From Acidobacteriota bacterium (GTDB taxonomy: Bacteria > Acidobacteriota > Terriglobia > Terriglobales > Acidobacteriaceae): a stretch of DNA of 64,000 nt. The notes beneath the pieces were generated by a model. It saw only the letters and a list, made by a program, of their open reading frames with translations. It was not told the origin of the DNA and did no database searches. Numbering within the stretch: position 1 is the first letter of the stretch; each line of letters opens with the position of its first letter. Below are positions 35,329-44,749 of this stretch, piece by piece. Made by a program: the position numbers and the translations under genes. The DNA lies in contig JAJZVX010000006.1 in the NCBI GenBank assembly GCA_021846985.1, positions 82,199 through 146,198 of the forward strand, written 5' to 3'.

Positions 35329-37215
35329 CTACGCCAGCTTCGGGTGCAGCCCCAGGAATCCCGCTTTCTGCTGATACGCGTATCCAAACGCCGCCAACTT
35401 CGCGTCCGCGAAGTGCCCGGCCAGGAAGGTCAGCGAAACCGGCGTGCCCGGTCCGCCGATGTCGTCGCTCTCACCGTCATCCACCGACGGCGGCCGTGGC
35501 GCATCGCCGCCGCGCAGCCCGTTGGGCACAATCAGCGCCGGGTGTCCGGTCAGGTTGGTCGCCACCAGTTGGGTCTCCGTCGTCGGCGTTACAATGATGT
35601 CCACCTTCTCAAAGAGCGCCGAGATCTGCTCGATGGCCAGCGTCCGCGCCCGGTTTGCCTGCACGTACTCCACCGCCGGATAGAGCCGCGCCACGCGGAA
35701 GTCGTTGGGCCAGTCCTCCGGCCCTTGCTCGGTCAGCAGCTTGTCGCGACCGGTCATCGTCAGCTCGTCGAAGGCCGCCGCCGCCTCGGCCGTCAGCACC
35801 GGCGTCATCGCATCGTAGGGCAGCTTGGGCAGCTCCACGGGGATCAGATTCGCCCCCATGGACAGCAGCCTCTCCAGCGCCGCCGCCTCGTACCGCCGGT
35901 CGTAGTCTCGCCGCGCCCGCGCAATCTTCATCCGCGCGTTCCGCTCCTCGCGCTTCTTCTTTTCCTCCGCCGTCTCGCTTTGCCCGGCGGCTTTGAGCTT
36001 GAGCGGCGGCGGCGGATCGAACTCGTTCTTCAAGAAGCCAACCCTCAGCTTGGTCACATCGACGGACGAATCCCAGCGAAAGTCCGCCGGGATGGCCGCC
36101 GTATCTTTTCCGTCCGGCCCGTGGATCGCCTCCAGCACCAGCGCGCAATCCTCCGCCGAGCGCGCAATCGGTCCCAGCTTGTCCATCGTCCAGCTCAGCG
36201 CCATCGCGCCGGTCCGCGGCACAAAGCCGAATGTCGGCCGCAATCCCGTCACCCCGCACCGCGTCGAAGGCGACGAGATGGACCCCAGCGTCTCCGACCC
36301 GATGGCAAAGGCCACGCAGCCTGCGGCTACGGCGCTCGCCGGTCCCGCCGACGATCCGCTCGACCCCTGCCACGGATTCCACGGGTTCCGCGTCTGCCCG
36401 CCGAACCACTTGTCGCCCATGGCCAGCGCACCCAGCGTCAGCTTGGCCACCAGCACCGCACCCGCCGCATCCAGCCGCTGGACCACGGTTGCGTCTTCGT
36501 CGATCACCTGATGCTCGAATCCTCCCGCTCCCCACGTTGTTGGGTAGCCCTTCACCGCCAGCAGGTCTTTTGCGCCCCACGGAATTCCGTGCAACGGCCC
36601 GCGATACTTCCCCGCCGCCATCTCCTCGTCTGCCTTCTTTGCCTGCGCCAGCGCCCGCTCCCCGGTTAGCGTGATGACGAAGTGCAGCAGCGAATCGTAC
36701 CGCTTCAGCCGCGCCAGGTACATTTGGGTCAGCTCCAGCGAGGTAATCTTCCGCGCCCGCATCAGCACGCCAAGCTCCGCCACCGATGCAAAGGCCAGCT
36801 CCTCGATCCGCGCCGGGGCAACCGCCGTGCTCTCGACCTTGTCGATGCCAATCATGGCAGCCGGGCCACAAGGAAGCGTCGAATCAGCGTTTGGGCCCGC
36901 TTTTGCCGCGGCCTGCGGATGAAAGACAAACGCCGGAGCCACCGCGTTCTCCATCTTCAGCGCCCGGATCGTCTGGCAGGCCTCGCGCTGGTCGTTCAGC
37001 CCCTCGATCATCATCTTCATCTGCGCTTCGCTGAACGGCCCCACCCCAGCCAGAGCGCACGCCTGCTCCAGCATCTCCGCGGTAATCTGTGCAGGCTTTT
37101 CTTTGCCGCTTTCTTCGGCCTGCGCCGCCAGCGTATACAGCACCCCTGGCAGCAGCGCCGAAGCGATCCCCGTCCGGCTGCACACAGCCAGAAATCTCCG
37201 CCGGTCCAATGTCAT
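35329..37215 (-). CDS. Tat-exported amidase (amidase-signature family)
   Basis: A 628-aa protein. The start at 37215 (MTLDRRRFLAVCSRTGIASA) is a twin-arginine signal and follows GAGGAAAG; a longer in-frame start lacks both. The amidase signature has catalytic Lys in GIPWGAKDLLAVKG and the Ser pair in GSSGSSAGPASAVAAGC, followed by FAIGSETLGSI. An extra N-terminal region of about 190 residues precedes the domain. The family includes GatA-like and aryl-acylamide enzymes; the substrate is unknown. It is one of several exported hydrolases pointing left. Confidence 0.85.
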   Translation of the reverse strand: MTLDRRRFLAVCSRTGIASALLPGVLYTLAAQAEESGKEKPAQITAEMLEQACALAGVGPFSEAQMKMMIEGLNDQREACQTIRALKMENAVAPAFVFHPQAAAKAGPNADSTLPCGPAAMIGIDKVESTAVAPARIEELAFASVAELGVLMRARKITSLELTQMYLARLKRYDSLLHFVITLTGERALAQAKKADEEMAAGKYRGPLHGIPWGAKDLLAVKGYPTTWGAGGFEHQVIDEDATVVQRLDAAGAVLVAKLTLGALAMGDKWFGGQTRNPWNPWQGSSGSSAGPASAVAAGCVAFAIGSETLGSISSPSTRCGVTGLRPTFGFVPRTGAMALSWTMDKLGPIARSAEDCALVLEAIHGPDGKDTAAIPADFRWDSSVDVTKLRVGFLKNEFDPPPPLKLKAAGQSETAEEKKKREERNARMKIARARRDYDRRYEAAALERLLSMGANLIPVELPKLPYDAMTPVLTAEAAAAFDELTMTGRDKLLTEQGPEDWPNDFRVARLYPAVEYVQANRARTLAIEQISALFEKVDIIVTPTTETQLVATNLTGHPALIVPNGLRGGDAPRPPSVDDGESDDIGGPGTPVSLTFLAGHFADAKLAAFGYAYQQKAGFLGLHPKLA

Positions 37216-37292
37216 CTTTGCTTTCCTCTTATCCCCACGATTCTCAACTCTGACCTTTCCGGCCGCCGCAAGCGAACACGCGCCTCGCGCAG

Positions 37293-38756
37293 CTACGTCG
37301 TCAGCCGATCGCGCGAAATCGCTTTCATCTCCCACAGGCTCACCGCCGCAGCGCCTGTCGCCGTCACTTCCAACTCCGTTTCGCCCGGTTTCAGCCCATA
37401 GACCCGGCTGGTAATCGCATCGCGCCCGCCCACAAACGCTTCAATCACCGAGCCATCAAAGTAGATTCGCAACCGCGAACCCGCCGCAGCAAAGCTCGTC
37501 TCGCCGCAACGCACCGTGCCCGCATCGGCGTTCAACTCCATCTCCCACACCGGAACGCCGCGCATCAGCAACCGCACCGTCACCGTCTTCGAAGCCGTAA
37601 CCCCCAGTTCCTGCCGCAGCACCTTCATCCGGCGCTTCATGTGTGTATTTGTGGTGATCGCCACATCTTCCCGCTCCCCGCGCAGCTTTCTCACCTCCAC
37701 CGCCGCGTTGGCGCGTAACTGTCCTGCCGCATCGACCGTCAAGACGCGAGGCAGGGAGGTTGCGCCCGCCCAGCCCGCCGCATCGTAGGCTGCCGCCGGC
37801 CGCATCTCCCGCACCCATCCCCACAAGATCCGCCGCCCGTCCGGCGCCAGGAAGCTCTTCGGCGCGTAGTAGGCCAGCCCGCCATGGTCCACCCATCCCC
37901 TCCGTTCGATCGTGAACCGGTGTTCCTTCCGGTCATACACGCCCGTTGCCCACATCGCTTTGTTCTCCGACGAGTAGAGCAGGCAGTGTTTTCCGTCCAA
38001 TTCAAAAAAATCCGGACACTCCCACATGTCGCCGCGGTCCACCGCATCCGGCGCCGGACTGCCTGTCCGCTTCCCGTGCACCAGCGGATGCAGATATTCC
38101 CATGTGCGCAAATCCTGCGAGCGGTAAAGCAGCACGCAGCCGCCCTTGTCCCGCTCGCCTGAACCCACGCCCATGTACCACGCGTCTTCCTCGCGCCACG
38201 GGCAAGGATCGCGAAATCCTGTCGCCCGCATCCCTTGCGGCGGTCCGGCGATCACCGGCTTCGCCAGCTTCTTCCAATGCAGCAGGGCGTCGTCCTCCGC
38301 CATCGCCAGCATCTGCGCCTGCCGCCACTCGTCATCGTGGTTGGCCGCCCCCGGCTGGTGAATGACACCGGTGTAAATCACCGTTGGCACGCCATTCTGC
38401 ACCACCGCCGACCCGGTCCAGCAGCCGTCGCGGTCCGCGCCGCCCGGCGTGGGCTCCAGCGCCGCGGGCAAGTGCCGCCAGTGCACCAGATCCTCGCTCA
38501 CCGCGTGCCCCCACTGCATCGGCGCTCCCGACATGGCCTGCGCACTCCACTGGTAAAACAAGTGATACTTGCCCTTCCACCGGATGGGCCCGTTGGGATC
38601 GTTCATCCAGTAGCGTGGAGCCAGAAAGTGATACTCCGGCCGGTCCGCATCCTGCGCCAGTTCCGACGCGGTTGCCGCCCTGCCTTGGCGCGCGCCCGCC
38701 ATTGCCGCTGTTCCCGCGCTCAGCAACTTCACAAACTGCCGCCGGTTTACTTGCAC
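37293..38756 (-). CDS. GH32 fructan hydrolase (levanase/inulinase/invertase type), Tat-exported
   Basis: A 487-aa enzyme. It starts at GTG behind AAGGAGGGGG, and MQVNRRQFVKLLSAGTAAMA is a twin-arginine signal. The GH32 catalytic residues are all in place: nucleophile Asp in RYWMNDPNGPIRWKGKYHLF, transition-state stabiliser in RDP (FRDPCPW) and acid/base Glu in WECPDFFEL. A C-terminal beta-sandwich follows (LRIYFDGSVIEAFVGGRDAI). It would cut fructose polymers or sucrose outside the cytoplasm. It is 22 bases downstream of the GH2 gene, probably cotranscribed. Confidence 0.92.
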   Translation of the reverse strand: MQVNRRQFVKLLSAGTAAMAGARQGRAATASELAQDADRPEYHFLAPRYWMNDPNGPIRWKGKYHLFYQWSAQAMSGAPMQWGHAVSEDLVHWRHLPAALEPTPGGADRDGCWTGSAVVQNGVPTVIYTGVIHQPGAANHDDEWRQAQMLAMAEDDALLHWKKLAKPVIAGPPQGMRATGFRDPCPWREEDAWYMGVGSGERDKGGCVLLYRSQDLRTWEYLHPLVHGKRTGSPAPDAVDRGDMWECPDFFELDGKHCLLYSSENKAMWATGVYDRKEHRFTIERRGWVDHGGLAYYAPKSFLAPDGRRILWGWVREMRPAAAYDAAGWAGATSLPRVLTVDAAGQLRANAAVEVRKLRGEREDVAITTNTHMKRRMKVLRQELGVTASKTVTVRLLMRGVPVWEMELNADAGTVRCGETSFAAAGSRLRIYFDGSVIEAFVGGRDAITSRVYGLKPGETELEVTATGAAAVSLWEMKAISRDRLTT

Positions 38757-38777
38757 CCTTTTTCCCCCTCCTTGTTC

Positions 38778-41060
38778 CTATGCTTGCGTCGCAAAGTCGC
38801 CAATGTCCACCACCTTCATCTCGTAAAGGTTCTCGCCCAGCGTTTTTCCGGCCGCGTCCGCAACCGTCACCACCAGATCGTAGCGGCCCGGCGTGAGCTT
38901 CTTCACCGCATCCGGCAGCCGCGGCCGCGCGCTCACCGGCACAATGCTGTCCACGCCTGCCTCCGCCTTGGCCTCGCCCAGCGGAATCGTCGTCCCCGCG
39001 CCGCGCAGCGCGAAGACGATGCGGCAATCCTTTAGCTCTTGGCGCGTATCGTTCACCAGCCATGCGCTCAGGTCAACACTGCGTGCCGTCGTCTCCAGCC
39101 AGGTTGTGCCCAATTCCACCATCGGCAGCACGGGCTGCATCGCCCGCTGCAGCGCCGCATAGCCTGCCTTTGGCACGCGGTTGTAGCTCAGCACACTCCA
39201 CCCGATCGTCGGCCATCCGTCCATGAACATGAAATGGAAGAACCCGCCCAGCCTGGTGTACTTGGCCCGCCTGAAATGCTCCACCGCAAACTGAATCAGC
39301 CGCGCCTGGTATGCCTGACTGTTGGCAATGAACTCTTCCAGATTCTTTCCCCGCGCGATCTTCGCAATGGTGAATGTCGTGTGAATTTCAAAGCCATTCT
39401 CCACCCATTTCTCATCCGGCGGCCAAACGTGCGCGCCCAACAGATCCTTCATTTCCGCGGCAGACAACAGCCCCTGCGCGCCAAACTCCGAAATCACCGG
39501 CGCATCCGGAATCATCTCGAAGTCCCGCATTTCTCCGCCATACCATCCCGGGTACGGGTGCTGGGTGACTTCGCACGCCTCAAAGACAAAGCGCGATGCG
39601 TCTGCCCGGCGCGCAATCTCCGCGAGCGTGGGGTCCATGTCTTTGCGGTTGGGCGGGTCGGGCTCGTTCTGGCAGGTCCATACGCCAATGCACGGATGGT
39701 TATAGAGGCGGCGGATCATGGCCTGCAGTTGCCGTCCCGCCTCGGTCACAAACGCGCTCTGCATGGTGTACTGCCATTGCAGCGGGAAATCCTGCCACAC
39801 CACGATCCCCGCCTGGTCGCACGCCGCATAGAATTCGTCGCGCGTGACATGCACGCACATCCGCACACCGTTCAAGTTGGCCGCGCGCAGCAGTTTCATA
39901 TCCCCGGCGATCTGCTTCTCCGTCAGGTGCGCCAGCCACTTGTCTGGAATCACGCTGCTGCCACGCACAAAGAAGCGCTCGCCGTTCAGCCGCCACTCGC
40001 CGCGCGCCGGGTCAAACGCGATCTCGCGCAATCCCATGCGTAGCGCGCAGATATCCGTCTCCACGCCGCGTTTGAGCATCACCGTGGCTTCGTAAAATTG
40101 CGGCTCGCCAAAGTCCCACGTCCACCACAGCCTTGGATTCTCCACCGTCAACACCAGCACCATGATGTTCAGCCCGGCCTCGCCCGACACCGCGCCCTTC
40201 CACGCCATGGCGCCTGCGCGCAGCTCCAGCGCCGCCGCGCCCGCCTCGCGCAGCCAAAACTCCACCTCCACCGTCACCACCGCGTGTTTCGCCATCTTCG
40301 GGTAGCTCGCCGGATAGGATCCATATACCAGCGGCACGCCTTCCGGAAGCTCCGGCGCCAGCCGTGTCGAGTAACGCACCGCGCGCACCTGCGCCGCGCC
40401 CCGCCGCTCCAGGTACACCGCGCCAATGATTCCGCCCGTCGGCTCCATCTGCCGCATCACCGGCAGCCACTGGTTCAGAATGCCCTTTACCTGCCGTTTG
40501 TTGTTGGGCCACATGGCGCCTTCAACCTCGCGCGGCGCGTCCACTATGACTTCGAGCACATTCTCGCCGCGCGTCACCAGGCCCGTCACTTCCATCTCAA
40601 AGGGCTCGAAGTAGCCCTCGTGCCGGCCCAGCGTCTGCCCGTTCAGCCGCACCTCGGCAAAGTAGTCCACTCCGCCGAAGCACAGCCACACCGGCGCCGC
40701 TGCAAACTCTGCCTCCACCGTGAACCGCCGCCGGAAGGCCACGCGGCCGTTAAAATTCTTGAGTCCGTTGAGATGCCAGTTGGAAGGCACCGTCATCTTC
40801 CCTGCGGCAGGCAGGTTGGCCGTCTTGGCTTCGATCGATCCGTCCGGCTGTAGCACGGTCCACGCCAGCGGCTCATACTCCCACTCCTCGCACAGCTCCA
40901 GCCGCTGCCGCCCTGGGAAGCGCAGCCCCGAGGCGGCACCCTCGCCCAGCGCAGAAGTGGCGCTGCCCGCCGGCTCATGGGTTGTGGCTCCCAGGCCCTG
41001 GGTCGCGGTCAGTGCTGCCAGTGGCAAAAGCGAACCGGCGAGAAAATGCCTGCGCAGCAT
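38778..41060 (-). CDS. GH2 family glycosidase, exported
   Basis: A 760-aa glycosidase. MLRRHFLAGSLLPLAALTAT is a Sec/Tat-like signal. Residues about 60-200 form the jelly-roll sugar-binding domain (MTVPSNWHLNGLKNFNGRVA), followed by an Ig-like domain and the TIM barrel. The acid/base Glu is in IGVWTCQNEPD and the nucleophile Glu in PVISEFGAQG. GH2 includes beta-galactosidases, beta-mannosidases and beta-glucuronidases; no subtype can be fixed from reading. It is upstream of and likely in one unit with GH32. Confidence 0.88.
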   Translation of the reverse strand: MLRRHFLAGSLLPLAALTATQGLGATTHEPAGSATSALGEGAASGLRFPGRQRLELCEEWEYEPLAWTVLQPDGSIEAKTANLPAAGKMTVPSNWHLNGLKNFNGRVAFRRRFTVEAEFAAAPVWLCFGGVDYFAEVRLNGQTLGRHEGYFEPFEMEVTGLVTRGENVLEVIVDAPREVEGAMWPNNKRQVKGILNQWLPVMRQMEPTGGIIGAVYLERRGAAQVRAVRYSTRLAPELPEGVPLVYGSYPASYPKMAKHAVVTVEVEFWLREAGAAALELRAGAMAWKGAVSGEAGLNIMVLVLTVENPRLWWTWDFGEPQFYEATVMLKRGVETDICALRMGLREIAFDPARGEWRLNGERFFVRGSSVIPDKWLAHLTEKQIAGDMKLLRAANLNGVRMCVHVTRDEFYAACDQAGIVVWQDFPLQWQYTMQSAFVTEAGRQLQAMIRRLYNHPCIGVWTCQNEPDPPNRKDMDPTLAEIARRADASRFVFEACEVTQHPYPGWYGGEMRDFEMIPDAPVISEFGAQGLLSAAEMKDLLGAHVWPPDEKWVENGFEIHTTFTIAKIARGKNLEEFIANSQAYQARLIQFAVEHFRRAKYTRLGGFFHFMFMDGWPTIGWSVLSYNRVPKAGYAALQRAMQPVLPMVELGTTWLETTARSVDLSAWLVNDTRQELKDCRIVFALRGAGTTIPLGEAKAEAGVDSIVPVSARPRLPDAVKKLTPGRYDLVVTVADAAGKTLGENLYEMKVVDIGDFATQA

Positions 41061-41211
41061 GGTATGCGTCCTCCTTTTTGAACTAGCCAGTCTAGAACGG
41101 CATGGGAGCTTCTGTAATCGGGAAACAGGGCGGCGTCTTCTTGGCGAAGATGCCTACCCCCCGCAGGAGACACCATCCGCGGCAAGACGCACGGATGTAC
41201 GATTGGCTCGA

Positions 41212-42549
41212 TTACCGCAGCACCAGGTCCACCGTTTCGATGTCCACCAGCCCATGGCATCCGTAGATTGCCGGCAGCACGCGCTCCGCCGGATACGCCC
41301 GCCGCAGCGCCGCCACCTTCTCCGTGCCCGCGCGATACGCCGGCAGATACATGCGGCCGAGCAGCGGATGACGGCCCCACGCGCCCGAGAGCTTGTCCGC
41401 CCGCTCTTCCGTTACCAGGAAATCTCTTCGCAGCGTGGCTGCGACTTCTTTCTGTTCCCGGCCCTCGCCCCAGGTCAGATACGACGACTGGTTCTTGGCG
41501 TCATCCTGCAGCAGCGCCAGCAGCACCCCGATTTGCAGATCCTCGTCGGGCAAGTCGTCTACTTCCGTCACCCCGTACGCAACCAGAATGGCGTTGTTGG
41601 CCAGCCCCTCGAAGAGCGTCGCCGCCCGCGTGTTCATGGTCAGCACCGTAGCTTCGAAGTCCGCCTTGCCGCGCGCGTAGAGGTTCTGCAGATAGGCAAA
41701 CGTGGTCACGTGTCCCGGCACCACTTCGTGACTGATCAGTTGCTCGAACTCCGGATAGGATATCTGGAGCGAGGCGTTGATCTCGTAGGTCGCCTCGTAA
41801 AGCGGCGCGCCCGCGCTGGTTCGCGCCCGCCCGATGTAATTCATCGACCCTGAAAACCAGGCCTCCCTGATGGGCAGAAAGTCAATATTCGCCCGCGGCA
41901 CCATGGCTAGCTCCGGCGGCAGATGCGGCGCCAGGTTGCGCTCGCTCAGCGCGTCAAACTTCGCAATCACCGCCGCGCTGAGCGCCTTCACGGCAGCCAT
42001 GGGCGTCACCCGGTCGCGGCGCCACGCATCCACCGCCGCCAGAATGCCGCCGCTGGCCGCGCGCGCATACCCTGCGCGTCCCAGCAGTTCCGCCACCCGC
42101 GCACGCTTGGCCTCGGGCCGCGAGGGCTCCGGCGGCTTGCCCGTCGAGGCCTCCACCGCGCGCGCATACGGAACCGGCTCACCCTTGCCGGCAACCTCCA
42201 TGGCCAGATCCCACATAGTCTCCAGACATACTGCCAGCCCGTGTAGATAGGCCCGCCGCAGCGGCTCGCAGCGGCCAGCCTCCGCGCGCAGACCGGCAAT
42301 CGCTCCGCGCACGTCTACCTCGCGCACATAAGTCTCCAGGGCCTCGCGGTCCATCTCCTTCGCGCACACCCCGCCCGTCGCGCGCAGCCGCGCCGCCGCC
42401 GCATGGGTATAGGCCGCGGGCAGCGGCTCGCCGGAAAACCACGAGTCGGCGATAAACCGTCCCGTCCCCGAAGAGCACATCACATCGCCGCCCCACAGCG
42501 TGTCGATGCCCAGAACGGCATCGGCAAACAACGTATCCAGTCGATTCAT
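41212..42549 (-). CDS. DUF885-like metallopeptidase coupled to an OPT transporter
   Basis: A 445-aa cytoplasmic protein starting MNRLDTLFADAVLGIDTLWG behind AAGGAGAAGG. The key motif is FEQLISHEVVPGHVTTFAY, a His-Glu-x-x-x-Gly-His zinc site like that of DUF885 proteins (HEGxPGH). The helical body is the family norm but shorter than the usual 550-600 aa. Its start overlaps the stop of the OPT transporter gene (ATGA), so the two are translationally coupled. That suggests it hydrolyses the imported peptides. Confidence 0.75.
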   Translation of the reverse strand: MNRLDTLFADAVLGIDTLWGGDVMCSSGTGRFIADSWFSGEPLPAAYTHAAAARLRATGGVCAKEMDREALETYVREVDVRGAIAGLRAEAGRCEPLRRAYLHGLAVCLETMWDLAMEVAGKGEPVPYARAVEASTGKPPEPSRPEAKRARVAELLGRAGYARAASGGILAAVDAWRRDRVTPMAAVKALSAAVIAKFDALSERNLAPHLPPELAMVPRANIDFLPIREAWFSGSMNYIGRARTSAGAPLYEATYEINASLQISYPEFEQLISHEVVPGHVTTFAYLQNLYARGKADFEATVLTMNTRAATLFEGLANNAILVAYGVTEVDDLPDEDLQIGVLLALLQDDAKNQSSYLTWGEGREQKEVAATLRRDFLVTEERADKLSGAWGRHPLLGRMYLPAYRAGTEKVAALRRAYPAERVLPAIYGCHGLVDIETVDLVLR

Positions 42550-44540
42550 GCCTTCTCCTTCCTCAGCGCCCTGAGCCAAACGTACAGGCAAAGGCTCACA
42601 AACAGCACCGCAGAAATCGTCTGCGACACCGGCTCATTGGTATAGAACGGCGTCTCGATCCAACTCTCGCGGAACGAAGGCAGCAGCCGCAGCGCCGCGC
42701 CCAGCACGCCGCCCAGCGCTCCGCCGGCCATCAGCCCCGAAGCCAGAATCACGCCTCGCTCGCGAATGCCGCGCCCGATTTCTCCGCCCGTCTTCTCCGC
42801 CCGCCGGTTCACCAGGTGCGACAGGAATCCGCCCGCCAGGATGGGCGTGGTCAGGTTCAGGGGAAGATAAATCCCCAGCGCGAAAACCAGCGACGATTTG
42901 CCCAGCATCTCCAGCACCAGCGTAATCAGCGCGCCCACGCCGAAGAGCAGATACGTCACCGGCTGCCGGCTCATGAAGCCCACCACCAGCGCCTTCATAA
43001 TCGAGGCCTGCGGCGCAGCCAGCACCGGGCGCGCATCGCCCAGCGCCGCCTCGCCGAATTGAAATGTGTGTGCCAGCAGCACAATCGTCAGCCCCGCCGC
43101 GGCCGCCGCCGCAATCACCCCCAGAAACTTCACCTTCTCCTGCGCCGAGGGCGTGTTGCCCAGCCAGTAACCGGTCTTCAAATCGGTGATGAACTGTCCC
43201 GAGACGCACAGCGCCGTGCACACCATCCCCGCAATGGCCATGACGAAAAACATGCCCGTGGTTCCCGACAGGCCAAACCGCAGCAGCACAATCGAGGCAA
43301 TGATCACCGTAAGCATGGTCATTCCCGATGCCGGATTGTTCGCCGTGGTGGCGATTGCGTTCGCCGCCACAGACGCAAAGAAGAAAGCAAACAGCAGCGT
43401 CAGCGCCAGTCCCAGGGCCAGCACTGTCCACGAAACCTGTAGACGCCCGAAGAAGATCGCCACCGCCAGCGCGCTCAACACCGTGCCCAGCAGGATCGTC
43501 AGCATGGGAATATCGCGATCCGTGCGCTCGACCTGGCCGGCCTCCTCGCGATGGAAGGCGCGCAACGCAATCCCGAAGGAGCCGGCGATCACGCGCAGCG
43601 ACTTCACCACCCCCACAATGCCTGCCGTGGCGATGGCGCCCACGCCGATGAAGCGCACATAGCTGGCATAGATCTCCGCCGCGTTCATCGCCGCCACCGG
43701 CGTAGTTCCCGGATACACCGCCGCGTTCAGGTGCCCGCCCAGGAACCAGATCAGCGGCACCAGAACAAAGTTGGCCAGAACACCGCCTGCGCAAAACACC
43801 AGCGCGCTGCGCAGCCCCATCACGTAGCCCAAGCCGAGAATGAAGCCGATGGCGTCAAAGTTGAAGACCATCCGTCCGCGATCGGCCAGCGTGCGCATCA
43901 CGGGAATGAACTGCAAGTTCAGATACTCCCGCCACACATGAAACGTGGTTACGAGAAAATCGTAGAGGCCGGCAAGGGCTGTGGCCTGGATGAGCAGCCT
44001 GGCCTGCGAGCCGCCCCGCTCCCCCGTCACCAGCACTTCCGTGATGGCCGTTGCTTCAGGAAACGGAAATTGGCCGTGCATCTCACGCACAAAATAGCGC
44101 CGCAGCGGAATGAGAAACAGAACCCCCAGGCAACCGCCCGCCAGGCAAATGAAAACCGTCTGTACCGGGTGTGGATTCAGGTGCAAAATATACAGCGCCG
44201 GCAGCGTAAACACCGCTCCCGCGACTACCGCCGCCGACGCGCCTCCCGTGCCCGTAATGATCACGTTCTCCAGCAGGCTCGAGCGCCGCCGGTAGAGGCG
44301 CGCCAGCCCGATGGTCAGAATGGAGATGGGAATCGCCGCCTCCATCCCCTGCCCTACCTTCAGCGTCGAGTAGGCCGAGGCTACGGTAAACACCACACAA
44401 AACAGCACGCCCCACAGAATGGCGCGCGCCGTCAGTTCCGGCGCCTGTTTGGCGGCGTCCATCAGGGGTCTGTAGCTTTCGCCTGGTTTCAGCGGCTGGT
44501 AGGCATTCTCGGGCAGAGAATGAATCGCTTGTTCGCTCAT
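42546..44540 (-). CDS. OPT family oligopeptide transporter
   Basis: A 664-aa polytopic protein with about 15 hydrophobic helices. The N-terminal block AILWGVLFCVVFTVASAYST, GQGMEAAIPISILTIGLARL and the conserved GQFPFPEATAITEVLVTGER mark the bacterial OPT family. The start at 44540 (MSEQAIHSLPENAYQPLKPG) has GAGG upstream; a TTG at 44594 would lengthen it. It imports short peptides or metal chelates. The peptidase gene follows with a 4-base overlap. Confidence 0.9.
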   Translation of the reverse strand: MSEQAIHSLPENAYQPLKPGESYRPLMDAAKQAPELTARAILWGVLFCVVFTVASAYSTLKVGQGMEAAIPISILTIGLARLYRRRSSLLENVIITGTGGASAAVVAGAVFTLPALYILHLNPHPVQTVFICLAGGCLGVLFLIPLRRYFVREMHGQFPFPEATAITEVLVTGERGGSQARLLIQATALAGLYDFLVTTFHVWREYLNLQFIPVMRTLADRGRMVFNFDAIGFILGLGYVMGLRSALVFCAGGVLANFVLVPLIWFLGGHLNAAVYPGTTPVAAMNAAEIYASYVRFIGVGAIATAGIVGVVKSLRVIAGSFGIALRAFHREEAGQVERTDRDIPMLTILLGTVLSALAVAIFFGRLQVSWTVLALGLALTLLFAFFFASVAANAIATTANNPASGMTMLTVIIASIVLLRFGLSGTTGMFFVMAIAGMVCTALCVSGQFITDLKTGYWLGNTPSAQEKVKFLGVIAAAAAAGLTIVLLAHTFQFGEAALGDARPVLAAPQASIMKALVVGFMSRQPVTYLLFGVGALITLVLEMLGKSSLVFALGIYLPLNLTTPILAGGFLSHLVNRRAEKTGGEIGRGIRERGVILASGLMAGGALGGVLGAALRLLPSFRESWIETPFYTNEPVSQTISAVLFVSLCLYVWLRALRKEKA

Positions 44541-44749
44541 GGAAGCGCAATCCTCAACCGGCAGCGGCAAAGCGGGCGCACTGGATTCAAACACAACAAG
44601 CCCCGGCGGATTCGTGAGAATCGCGGCCGGGACTTCTCCGTTGCACGCGCCCTGGACTGCTCACAGTGGCTGCCCGCAATAGTATCATCCGGCCGCGCGC
44701 GCGGTCCTGCCCTCGGACCGCGCACCATGCGGCACGGCCGGAACAGCAT

